DNA from: Siphonodentalium dalli
Taxonomy: Eukaryota; Mollusca; Scaphopoda; Gadilida; Siphonodentaliidae
Assembly: GCA_032622095.1 (NCBI GenBank)
Contig: CP136061.1
Span: 190,968,369 to 191,032,368 of the forward strand
Direction: 5' to 3'
Length of the DNA stretch: 64,000 bases
The position numbers were made by a program, and so were the translations under genes. Positions 29,354 through 37,550 of the stretch are shown here, in pieces (the stretch's first letter is position 1; each line of letters begins with the position of its first letter). The notes beneath the pieces are model-generated. The model did no database searches. It saw nothing but the letters and a program-made list of their open reading frames with translations, and had not been told where the DNA came from.

Positions 29354-29511
29354 TGTTTCACAAAAATATTTTGATACCGTTCGAAAAGTATCAACGCTTG
29401 TTAAAAAAGTGTGATGATAGTAGTGCAGCGAAATCGCAAAATGTTTCGAATTATGAAACACCAGAAGCTATTAGAAAGAATTTAATTCTAGCTGAGTGGC
29501 TGTCCAAATAA
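29353..29511 (+). CDS. Small 52-residue conserved protein, start overlapping the previous stop
   Basis: ATG shares two bases with the preceding TAA. The frame begins MFHKNILIPFEKYQRLLKK and ends RKNLILAEWLSK. Short proteins that begin with a similar 'ILVPxxKYQRLL' segment follow the core-like gene in related elements. The overlapping arrangement argues for translation coupling or a polycistronic/alternatively spliced message. Function unknown. Confidence 0.6.
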   Translation: MFHKNILIPFEKYQRLLKKCDDSSAAKSQNVSNYETPEAIRKNLILAEWLSK

Positions 29512-29757
29512 ATCTATATATATATATGTTTGCCCAACCAATTCGGTACTTTAAAATGTTGTGTATATCACAAACGTTTTGAACGCTATTTAGTGTTAAC
29601 TCTGGAACTGATATCGCGGCAAAATGAATACACAATATCGGCCGATATTGGTCAAATAACTTAAAAAAACAAAAACAACATCCAATTTATAAAAATGCTT
29701 ATAAGCACCGGTGTTTCATAACTCGGACCATTAGTTCAGGCTTAGCTGCGGTTAATA
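29512..29757. promoter_or_regulatory. Intergenic region upstream of the IAP, TATA-like box
   Basis: Contains ATTTATAAAAATG at about 29684-29696, 65-70 bp before the IAP start. The palindrome AATATCGGCCGATATT lies at about 29634-29649. Probably the promoter of the IAP gene. Confidence 0.5.
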
Positions 29758-30318
29758 ATGGATCAAAATGTGCGCACACAGAGTGAGCCATTCTTTACAA
29801 CATATTACGGAATATATCCCAAACCTGTTCCGAGAATACCAAATATGTCCGGACTAAATTCACGACTGGACAGCTACGAAGGTTGGACACATCCTATGTG
29901 CCCCAGAACATTATGTGAATCTGGATTTTACTATACAGGATTCTGTGACAACGTGAAATGTTTTCAATGCGGAGGAGAATTATTAAATTGGATGGAAGGC
30001 GATGATGCATTATCTGAGCACAGAAACTATTATCCGGACTGCCAATACGTTCGTTTCATAGACACGGTCGCAGATTCGGAAAGAAATAATATGTTTCAAC
30101 GAGACATTACCAACAGCTTGGTATGGAAACTAGATGACACTCAAGAAGTTGCACAAAAGGCAGACTCACGTTGTATTATATGTGAACAGAATGACAAAGA
30201 AGTGTGTGCACTTCCTTGCGGACACGCTGAGTTTTGTAAATATTGTAGTATGTCTGTTATGACCTGCCCCATTTGTGGACAAGCTATAACGGCATTAGCT
30301 CGTGTGTTTTGTGCTTAG
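29758..30318 (+). CDS. iap: Inhibitor of apoptosis protein with one BIR and a C-terminal RING
   Basis: Intact 186-residue frame. The BIR domain spans about residues 35-105: GWTHPMCPRTLCESGFYYTG is followed by CFQC, 16 residues, H, 6 residues, C, the canonical zinc ligand spacing of BIR domains. The RING finger at about 137-181 has CIIC, CGHAEFCKYC and CPIC, ending near the C-terminus as in cIAP/XIAP-like proteins. IAPs block caspases and act as ubiquitin ligases; viruses of invertebrates often carry such genes taken from hosts. Here it has its own TATA-like promoter and no lesion, although the flanking core genes are broken. It could still be expressed by the host; this is inference. Confidence 0.93.
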   Translation: MDQNVRTQSEPFFTTYYGIYPKPVPRIPNMSGLNSRLDSYEGWTHPMCPRTLCESGFYYTGFCDNVKCFQCGGELLNWMEGDDALSEHRNYYPDCQYVRFIDTVADSERNNMFQRDITNSLVWKLDDTQEVAQKADSRCIICEQNDKEVCALPCGHAEFCKYCSMSVMTCPICGQAITALARVFCA

Positions 30319-30375
30319 TTTTGTTCTTCTACTGGAGTTTTATAAGGACGAACGTGTGACTTCACTAAGACAGAA

Positions 30376-30611
30376 ATGGACAGCGAACAATGGATTTGCA
30401 TGGGGAAAAAATTTCCCAGATCAGAAATTGTGTATTTTAGTCAAATTATAATCTTGTTTACCATTATTATAACTTCTGTTATTAATCTTTCCCTGAGCAG
30501 CGAGGACACAACGCTATGGGGTGCCTTCTCTCTTCGTGTACAGGAATAGCTCTGCCCACACCGACTATGAAACTTAAGCCCCCTAAGCATGATCCGAGGG
30601 AAGAAAACTGA
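30376..30611 (+). pseudogene. Small membrane protein conserved in Polintons, frameshifted
   Basis: The frame starts MDSEQWICMGKKFPRSEIV, runs through the hydrophobic segment IIILFTIIITSVINL (about residues 26-40, one membrane span) and reaches TTLWG. There a one-base change moves the continuing homology to another frame, in which SSCTGIALPTPTMKLK is encoded up to TGA at 30609-30611. In the first frame it ends prematurely at 30547-30549. The 'FPRSEIVYF', span and 'LLSS...LP.P' layout is shared by a small protein in related elements. Probably a virion or membrane protein; exact role unknown. Confidence 0.65.
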
Positions 30612-30670
30612 GGCTTGCGGTGTGGTAAGTTGTATATAAGGAGGTTATTTGTTTTTTAAATCATTCAGAC

Positions 30671-31173
30671 ATGGTTCATTTCACGAATTTCGTTCTTTCC
30701 AGTAACTTGAATTGTACAGTAGACTTGAAAAAGTTGACCTACAAATTGACTAACGTCATTTGCAAAACCCAATTTATAATCTGGAAGAAGAGAACCATAC
30801 GCGGATGTTGCTGGCTGTTTAAAAACGGGAAAATTTTATTTATGGGCAAAGCAGATGGACACACTACAGTAGTGACGAAACTTAGAAAGTATGCCAGAGT
30901 GATACAGAAGCTAGGGTATTGCGATAAAATAAAGAACATTCGCGTCGTCACTTCTTCAGTCAAGCACGACTTTGGCATAAATTGGACGCCAATAAAATAG
31001 TTTCGTTGTTAGGAGGTAGCTTCGAAGCCGAACTGTTTCCTGCTGCTACATTCAGGCGTGATAAAGTACATTTTACCTGCCATACGAGTGGAAAAATACT
31101 GATTACTGGAATAAAGAAACACTTGGACGTAGTCCTACCGCATATATTGGAATTGTCTCTGTGCCATGGATGA
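30671..31173 (+). pseudogene. TATA-binding-protein-like protein, frameshifted between the two lobes
   Basis: The first frame (30671-31000) holds lobe 1 of a TBP fold: NFVLSSNLNCTVDLKKL, CCWLFKNGKILFMGKA and KLRKYARVIQKLGY match TBP's 'NIVSTVNLGCKLDLK', 'IFSSGKMVCTGAK' and 'RKYARIVQKLG' elements. The second frame (from about 30985 to 31173) holds lobe 2: EAELFPAATFRRDK and FTCHTSGKILITGIK, like 'PELFPGLIYRM' and 'FVSGKVVLTGAK'. A single frame change near 30980-30990 separates them. TBP recruits RNA polymerase II to TATA boxes; an element-encoded version may direct transcription from its own promoters. It starts downstream of a TATA-like box and its end overlaps the integrase start. Confidence 0.85.
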
Positions 31174-32127
31174 TTACCCTGAAATCAATATATTACAATC
31201 CCGCGAAACCGGGCAGTTTAGGAGGTATACAGAAACTATACCGAGCTGCGAAAGATGAGGGCATTCATAAGATCAGCAGAAAGAAAATTACCGACTGGTT
31301 ATCATCGCAAGAAACTTACGCCTTAGTTAGACCAGCGAGGTGCCGATTTCCCAGAAGCAGAATAAGCGTATACCACGACCCTACTTTCTTTGGCATTCCG
31401 ACCTAGCGGACATGACGGCCGCTGATAGCCCGATGAAATTCATATTGGTGTGTATCGACGTTTTCTCCCGGTACGCGTGGGCGAGGGCAATACAGAAAAA
31501 GGATGCCGTTCACGTCAGTGAAGCTTTGGTGTCTATATTTAGATAAGAAACTAACAGGCCCCTCATATTCTTCACAGACCGAGGCCGAGAATACAACAAT
31601 AATTTGGTACAACGCGTGTTGAAACGAGAGAAAATAAAACATGTGATGGCTGACAACCAAAACACCAAGGCAAATTATTCGGAACGACTGATATAAAATT
31701 TAAAATCCCGCATATACAGATACATAGTTCACCACGGAGGTGGTGAATACAGTACCGTTTTGCCCGATATTATAAAAAGCTATAATGCGACTAAGCACAG
31801 ATCCATAGGGCAAGCACATTTTGAGGTGAACGGGGCCAATACAATAGACGTGGAACTGTACCAGGCGAAAAACGCAAAGAAAGAAAGAGAAAAACTTTTA
31901 AGTACAAGAACGGGGACAAAGTTCGAATTTCACACGTGAAGGATCTGTACGAACGCGAACATTACAAACATTGGACTGGCGAAATTTTTACCGTAATAAA
32001 AAGATTCAGACGAGACCGCATAAACCTATATCAATTGGTCGATTGGAGCCAGGACCCAGTTACTGGAAAATTCTACGAGTTCGAAATGCAACTGGCTCGA
32101 GTGGACGATAACACGATATATATATAG
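31161..32127 (+). pseudogene. int: Retroviral-type DDE integrase of Polinton, broken
   Basis: N-terminal helical region YYNPAKPGSLGGIQKLYRAA...ISRKKITDWL (31185-31310), catalytic core with WHSDLADM (first Asp, about 31401), IDVFSRYAW, then FFTDRGREYNN (second Asp, about 31574) and ANYSERLI (Glu, about 31688), and a C-terminal SH3-like part with VRISHVKDLYE...WTGEIFTVIKRF...FYEFEMQ (31920-32100). Lesions: frame change near 31345-31400, TAA at 31544-31546, TAA at about 31695, and a frame change near 31900. The enzyme joined element ends to target DNA and caused the 6-bp duplication. Start chosen at ATG 31161, inside CCATGG, overlapping the TBP-like end. Identity is firm, activity lost. Confidence 0.9.
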
Positions 32128-32238
32128 GATCGAGAAAATAATAAAGAAAAGCAGAGGAAAGGCTCTGGTGAGGTGGTTAAATTGGGGTTCAAAATTTGAT
32201 TCCTGAATATCAGAAGCTGACCTGGTAAATTACGGACG

Positions 32239-32547
32239 ATGAGGCTTTATTTATGCAACGAAGAATTCAAAGATTACTTTCCAGTCAATCCCGGGGGCGA
32301 TTTCATGGCTTACGTTCCATGGACTGAAAATACCACGATTACTTTGGAACAAATACCCATTCACCCAATGCCATTGAAAAGAATTATATTCGTATGCTGC
32401 GATTGGTGTGAAGAGTCAACGGTGTACACACACAGAATACCTATTTTAAAAGCCTTGTACCGAGATGAGCCCTTGTGCGGAAGCATAAAGGTGCCGATCA
32501 AACAGACTTCATCTTTTATAAGGATATATCTTCTGGGCGAAGTTTGA
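32239..32547 (+). CDS. Small conserved Polinton protein, perhaps minor-virion related
   Basis: 102 residues from ATG 32239. It begins MRLYLCNEEFKDYFPVNPGG, continues FMAYVPWTENTTITLEQI and has a Cys-rich IIFVCCDWCEES. The start (strand, then 'YFPxN', then 'F...P', then 'L..I.....') and the CDxCE motif resemble small proteins next to the capsid gene in related elements that are thought to be virion components. Frame is intact. Its position between integrase and capsid gene supports a structural role, but I cannot name the family with certainty; penton-like identity is not shown. Confidence 0.55.
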   Translation: MRLYLCNEEFKDYFPVNPGGDFMAYVPWTENTTITLEQIPIHPMPLKRIIFVCCDWCEESTVYTHRIPILKALYRDEPLCGSIKVPIKQTSSFIRIYLLGEV

Positions 32548-32592
32548 AACCAATAACAGTAGACTCAGTTTACTGCACATTACTGTTGGAAA

Positions 32593-32730
32593 ATGATGGG
32601 AACTAAGTACTATTTCGACGTCAAACAAAGAACTTATTTGCCCCTATCTACAAAGATTTCCAAGAACAATAAAGGCATAAGGAACATTCAGAAAAAAAAA
32701 CAATTAAAAAACTTACCAATAAAGGCATAA
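32593..32730 (+). CDS. Lysine-rich 45-residue peptide
   Basis: ATG-ATG start, MMGTKYYFDVKQRTYLPLST, followed by a Lys/Asn tract (KNNKGIRNIQKKKQLKNL). The coding tract runs into a partly duplicated A-rich segment: about 57 bp at 32661-32718 are repeated at 32718-32775. The repeat likely extended or broke the frame. A basic peptide next to the capsid gene could be a DNA-condensing core peptide; alternatively the whole is 5' leader of the capsid gene. Confidence 0.4.
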   Translation: MMGTKYYFDVKQRTYLPLSTKISKNNKGIRNIQKKKQLKNLPIKA

Positions 32731-32775
32731 GGAACATTAAGAAAAAAAACAATTAAAAAACTTACCAAAAAAGGC
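32661..32775 (+). repeat. 57-bp A-rich tandem duplication upstream of the capsid gene
   Basis: AAxAATAAAGGCATAAGGAACATTxAGAAAAAAAA followed by CAATTAAAAAACTTACCAA occurs twice, with a third partial unit to 32790. It codes for Lys-rich sequence in one frame. Confidence 0.8.
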
Positions 32776-32815
32776 AAAAGGATACAGAAGAAAAAAAATA
32801 TGTGTTTAACTAGCG

Positions 32816-34088
32816 ATGGAAGTTTTACCTACATTCAACGAGAATAGAGAAAGTGATTACATCTCTAAACAATGGACGGACTACAACACCATAACTCATA
32901 TATCGGGAAACTCGCCTTTGGAATTCTACGTTCCAGCAACGTCAAACGATTTTATCAGTTTGAAAGACAGCATACTAAAGCTAAAGATTTCTCTGATGGA
33001 CGAAGGTGGAACCAAACTTAAAGCAACTACCGTAGCCGCAAACAACAATACACCGTCGAGAACAACAGTTCCCGATGTGTGCGTAGTTAATATACCACTA
33101 CATTCTATATTCAGTTCAGTGAATATAGAATTACAACAAACTACCATACCAGGGCCTATATACCCTTACAAGGCATATCTAGATATTTTACTAAACTCAA
33201 ATGCGAATAAACAGAGAAATGCTTTGTCGCAGGAATTGTTCCAAAAAGATGATAATGAGCACATGAATGACCCTTCTATAGAAGGGAAAAACGCGGCTGT
33301 TTATAGCAGGATGGATGCCTTTGAAGACTTCGAAACGACAGTTTATGGGCCACTACAACATGATTTGTGCCAACAGGACGGATACATTTTGGACGGAGTA
33401 CCAATAAGAATAACATTGACGCCCAGCAAGAGCTCGTTTTCTCTGATGAGCCCAGAGACGGATCCTAAATACAAAATCAAGATTTTAAAAGCTATACATA
33501 CTCAGTTTGTTTCGTCAAACAAACTGACGATACACGAAGAAAGATAGAAAGAGAACTGTCAAAGTACGACGCATTGTACTATTACCACAAATCTTCGATG
33601 AAAACTTATTCTGTGCCTAAAGGATCATTCAATTTTTCCACTACCGACATTTTTCAAGGAGACATTCCTCAAAGAGTTATTATCACCATGGTGAATGCGA
33701 AAGCATTTAACGGAGACTACACTCAAAACGGATTTAATTTCGAGGGAAACAATTGCAGTCAACTAGTTTTTAGCGTCGATGGAATATCAGTGCCATCAAA
33801 GCCACTGAGTATGAACTTCGGCTCCAAAGAGTACCTAGAAGCATACAACAGTTTGGTTCGTGCATTTCCCGATGTGACTATCAACAGGGACGAATTTGAG
33901 AAAGGATACACGATTTTCTGCATTACCCGGACGGAGAAATCGGAACTGGCGCAAATAAAGGCCTCACTCAACTCGACTTGAAATTCTCTGCAGCATTGGA
34001 TGACACAATAATAGTCTTATTGTATGGCATATTACCAGGATATCTCACCATCGACAAGGAAAACAATGTTTTCGTTGCTAATCAATAA
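32816..34088 (+). pseudogene. mcp: Major capsid protein, double jelly-roll (hexon, F54H12.2-like), two frameshifts
   Basis: Segments: 32816-33547 (NRESDYISKQWTDY start, PLEFYVPAT, VNIPLHSIFSSVNIEL, YPYKAYLDILL, DGYILDGVPIRI), then after a frame change at about 33545, 33550-33935 (MKTYSVPKGSFN, DIFQGDIPQRVII, AFNGDYTQNGFNFE, YLEAYNSL), then after another change near 33930, to the stop at 34086-34088 (LDLKFSAALDD, VLLYGILPG). This order is that of the F54H12.2-type capsid proteins annotated across invertebrate genomes, which form the trimeric shell units of Polinton/adintovirus particles. Only two frame changes over 424 codons and no nonsense codons within segments suggest fairly recent decay. 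Start ATG at 32816 directly follows the A-rich repeat. Confidence 0.92.
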
Positions 34089-34433
34089 ATAATTATACTA
34101 ATTCGTTTTGTTATTCATATTTCCCCCCCCCTTTTAACACATATAAGAATTATGCCAATAGGCAACACAAAAAAATATGCCCCCTGGTAATGCATCCCCA
34201 CGTCCTGAACACTCGGGGCCACACAAGGGCATGTCGAGATATATCTTACCATGCCCCGACGCGATTGCTAGGAAAATTCATGCTGGTTATTTGAGATGCC
34301 CCGTCCCTCCTATACCATATACCCAATCGATACCATCCATCGAACCAACAACGTAAAAAAAAAGACATTAAAAGCAACAACGACATCGCAATTCACTTTT
34401 ATTGCTATATAGGGCCTATAACACGCACAAAGA
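34089..34433. other. No gene seen
   Basis: 3' flank of the capsid gene up to the right TIR. It has a C run (34123-34132) and GGCCCCGTCC-type sequence but no frame of note. AGGGCCTATAACACGC at 34411 may act as the TATA-like element for the TIR gene that follows. Confidence 0.45.
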
Positions 34434-34469
34434 TTGTTGGAATTTCTTTTTTTTTAAAGGTTTCACAAC

Positions 34470-34799
34470 ATGGCCGGCAAACCATTAACAAACGAGCAAA
34501 TCAGGTTACAACTAGAAATAGACGCATTCTTCGACTTTAGCTCACTGGGGGAATTAGCCAAAGTGCAGACAGCCAATCAACAAATAGTCCAAAAAAAAAA
34601 TCCTCCAACCCTACAAGAACGTGCGCTTTTCCATGTCATACCTAATATAGACTCGTGGGGAAATAGGATGCCGACCGCATTGAGGAAAATATTCGACATT
34701 CCACCGCCTCGTGTATTCTGCTTAGCGTGTAACGGACCACAATGCCAGCTATGCCTGGAAAGAAAATTTAGGCACTACAAAGGAATAATGAACTTGTAA
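34470..34799 (+). CDS. TIR-encoded 109-residue protein with C-terminal Cys motif (right, intact copy)
   Basis: ATG 34470, stop 34797-34799. It begins MAGKPLTNEQIRLQLEID, has a central helical part with FFDFSSLGELAKVQTANQQI, and ends in FCLACNGPQCQLCLERKFRHYK, two Cys pairs (CxxC and CxxC) that could bind zinc. The same gene in the left TIR is frameshifted in an A-run. It reads outward toward the right end. A gene that sits inside the TIR is present twice in the element, which might favour dosage or early expression. The family is not recognised; element A carries a different gene at the same sort of position. Confidence 0.6.
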   Translation: MAGKPLTNEQIRLQLEIDAFFDFSSLGELAKVQTANQQIVQKKNPPTLQERALFHVIPNIDSWGNRMPTALRKIFDIPPPRVFCLACNGPQCQLCLERKFRHYKGIMNL

Positions 34800-34934
34800 A
34801 TAAAAAGGTAAGAATATTTATCTCCTATCCTAGATCCACCCAAAACATCCACATCATGTACATACAAACGCGAACACGCCCCTCTTCGACCTCTCCAGTC
34901 GCCAGCAGAACGATAATCTTACTCACCGCCTTAA

Positions 34935-35517
34935 AGGGGTACTGTACGCCAAATGTTGTTGTTGGTTTCTATAGTCTCCGAGTCGGAGAATAAGGTAACA
35001 TTTTTTTCATTATTTGAAAGTCTGTTGAGTACGAAGTAGTGTTACGGATGACAAATTTACCGGAATGCAAAAATACAAATTGTCGTTGTCGAGTAATTTT
35101 TGTACAGTTTTCAACCAAATGAATCAAATAAAAGTTATATTATAGGCATACTAGTCCCATATAATAATTTAAGTAATTGTATCGTCGCTAGTCAGTGAGT
35201 GGCTTGAGTGTTCTCCCCGTAACATCATAATATTTTAAGCGATCGTGTGTGCGATCGGTTTAACAATCCAGTATCCCTCAATTACTTTATTTGATTACGC
35301 AAATTCGTAATTTAATTGACGCCATTTTATGGCTCCAGTCATAAATTCAATTTATATCAAATTATTACCTTTTAAATTATAAAATTTTAAGATAGCCTAT
35401 TAACCTGAGCGTTTACAGAATACATCTTCGACTCAAATTACTTATGTTTCTATATATTATCGATATTAGATCGTTGTTGTCACCGGAAATTTAATGAAAA
35501 TGGCGTACAGTACCCCT
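34935..35517. mobile_element. TTAA-flanked MITE in the right TIR of Polinton B
   Basis: Ends AGGGGTACTGTACGCCA and TGGCGTACAGTACCCCT, flanked by TTAA (34931-34934, 35518-35521). The left TIR has the empty site CATGTTAAGGCGG at 16805-16817. A nearly identical copy lies at 39476-40059, and fragments at about 46740-46960 and 56995-57210. No coding capacity; piggyBac-type target choice. Confidence 0.95.
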
Positions 35518-35696
35518 TTAACATGCATATCGGTGACATGCACATAAACATGCACATATTCACGCATATTCGCCCATAACCAATAACACGCATATAAATA
35601 CATGCACATGCGTCGATTTATGCATGCGCATACATGCACATAACATACATGTATGCAAAGTTTCGTGATCATCCGGAACTCCATACTACTTGCTAT

Positions 35697-37550
35697 AGTA
35701 GAACATTGCATGACGTATATGCAATAATATGCAATATTTATATTGGCCAAACTGGCTCTTACCTTTCGGTTTCTTCATGATATATACTCCGCTCAGACCA
35801 CGTCGCTCGTTACTAATGTGTCTCGTTCGCGTGCATGCACTATATCAGTTCACGTGAATTATGCACACCCAGGGTCTGCAAATTTGAAGGCTATATAGCT
35901 AGCCCAGTGCAAGTGCGCATGCGGACACACGCTATCTTCCTATTGGTATTTTCGGCAAGTAAACACTTAACAAATGGGTCAAATATAATATTACACATTG
36001 CCTTTTGTACTTTGGAATTTACTTCAAAACTGTTCCACACTCAAACTATATAGGGCACATTGCCCTGTAACCAATTATGCGACCACAATAAACTAAGATC
36101 ACAGTAAGATGCAAGCATATAGTGCATTCAAGTTAGTTTAGGGTGTAATGAAAAAAGAGACAGAGAAAAGGACAGAGAGTGCGATAAAGAGAGGAGAGAG
36201 CGAGAGAACAGAAATCATTATCATTTAATTATTGGCATACGCGACCTGATTTCCAGGTTGTCCTAAGTGCATTGTTTATGTTTTTGCGATAATCGATTTT
36301 TAAAGTTTGAATCTCCGATGCGGGTCAACTATTATAAGACTATGGCTATACTTCTAACACTGTCCGATTGGAAAATCATTCCTTTAATAGAATAAATAAG
36401 CATCACAATTCATAAATTAAATGTAATCCTGTTTGTTTAAAGAATACTGCAGGTTATAGGGCGGGGGGGGGTCTGCAATTTTTTTCCCAACACTAGGCGG
36501 GGTGGGTGGTCTCGGCAGCCCGGCTTACACATTTTTTCCTGGCCCTGTAATTTTTTTCCTAGAGTCATTTTTCTTCAAAATAATGGGACAGAATGTTATA
36601 AAGACACGGTTGGCCTTGGCGGTGGGTATCCTGTGAAAATATCTCCACCCGTCAAAAACCGCCACAAACAGAAAGAACATCAAAATGTAGATAGACTTTG
36701 TCCGTATACAAATAAGAAATATCGCATAAACAGTATGTTATGGTCATATGTTTGACCATTGTTATGTAAATAAAAGCATAAAAAGTTACTTTTCTGGTGT
36801 TTGTTTATATTATGATGGTAAACATAAAGAGCGTTCTTTGTTGGTGAATACCTGATATGGAACTAATAAAGAGCGTTTATGCCATTTGTGTGTGATTAGC
36901 CAGTAGAATTGTGCTGTCTTATGTAACACAATCAGGCTCTTGCTTAGGCAAAATATAGTAGGTCTTTATGATAACATGCTGTTTACGCGATGGTCATGGT
37001 ATATATGAACGGACCTGTATGCGTTTTATTGTTTTTCTGTTTACGGTGTTTGGAACAAATATGAATATTTTCGACAATTAAGGCCGCACGTGCCTTTAAG
37101 AATGCTTCTATTATGCAATAGGTATGGACGCAACTCTTGGTAGGGGGGGGGGTTGAGTTAATCATCAGTTAATAATGAGGGATGACACCAAGGGGTAGTA
37201 AAAAGGTCAGCTTGCTAAATGTTTTCATCAAGGATCTATCAATGCACATTGACATGGAAAGGCTCAGATTTAAATAGTTCTATTAAAAATTATTTATTCA
37301 ACCTGATGTAAATGAAAACATAACACAATAATATATTCTTCAAATAAATGTAAACTCTTCACTTGAAGGTACGATTCGATGGTCCCCATATCATCAGATT
37401 CCAACAACAATAATTTTTTTTTGAAATGCCGCTTCAGTCAGCTGCTTCGGTTATCAGAATCGAGTAATTGGCCAAAAAATAATGTTAATCACAGTCAATT
37501 ATAGTATAAAATCGCCCAAAAACTGTTATTTGTCAAATATCTGACACAAA
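35697..37550. other. No gene seen; dispersed repeat and low complexity
   Basis: A purine-rich (GAGAGA-type) stretch is at 36145-36210. 36828-37100 is the inverted relative of 17745-18015 (AAAGAGCGTTCTTTG...CGTGCCTTTAAG). Homopolymer G runs occur near 36463-36470 and 37143-37152. Confidence 0.55.
36828..37100. repeat. Dispersed repeat shared (inverted) with 17745-18015
   Basis: Shared blocks: AAAGAGCGTTCTTTG, CAGTAGAATTG, CAATCAGGCTCTTGC, TTGTTTTTCTGTTTACG, and GCCGCACGTGCCTTTAAG. About 70 percent alike by eye. One copy is inside Polinton B, the other outside, so the family was active after or around the B insertion. Confidence 0.65.

Larger units (their letters stand above)
16640..35690. mobile_element. 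Polinton/Maverick (adintovirus-like) element B, decayed
   Basis: Both ends begin AGTAGTATGGAGTTCCGGATG in inverted orientation and are flanked by TGCTAT (16634-16639 and 35691-35696), a 6-bp target duplication. Length is 19,051 bp including a 583-bp MITE in the right TIR. It encodes the Polinton core: protein-primed polymerase B, FtsK/HerA-type packaging ATPase, retroviral-type integrase and double-jelly-roll capsid protein. It adds an IAP, a TBP-like protein, and a left-arm cluster of small proteins. The terminal bases AGTAGTAT are shared with element A, though the rest of the TIRs differ. Most core genes carry lesions. I saw no adenain-type protease. Confidence 0.96.
34434..35690 (-). repeat. 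Right terminal inverted repeat of Polinton B, interrupted by a MITE
   Basis: Inverted copy of 16640-17300 with the 583-bp MITE 34935-35517 inserted at TTAA. Without the MITE the two TIRs have nearly the same length. It ends CTCCATACTACT at 35690, followed by TGCTAT. Confidence 0.92.

Noticed and set aside
29758-30318. Reading the IAP as a host gene unrelated to the element
   Set aside because: It lies well inside element B, between conserved Polinton genes, in the same orientation; it is cargo of the element.
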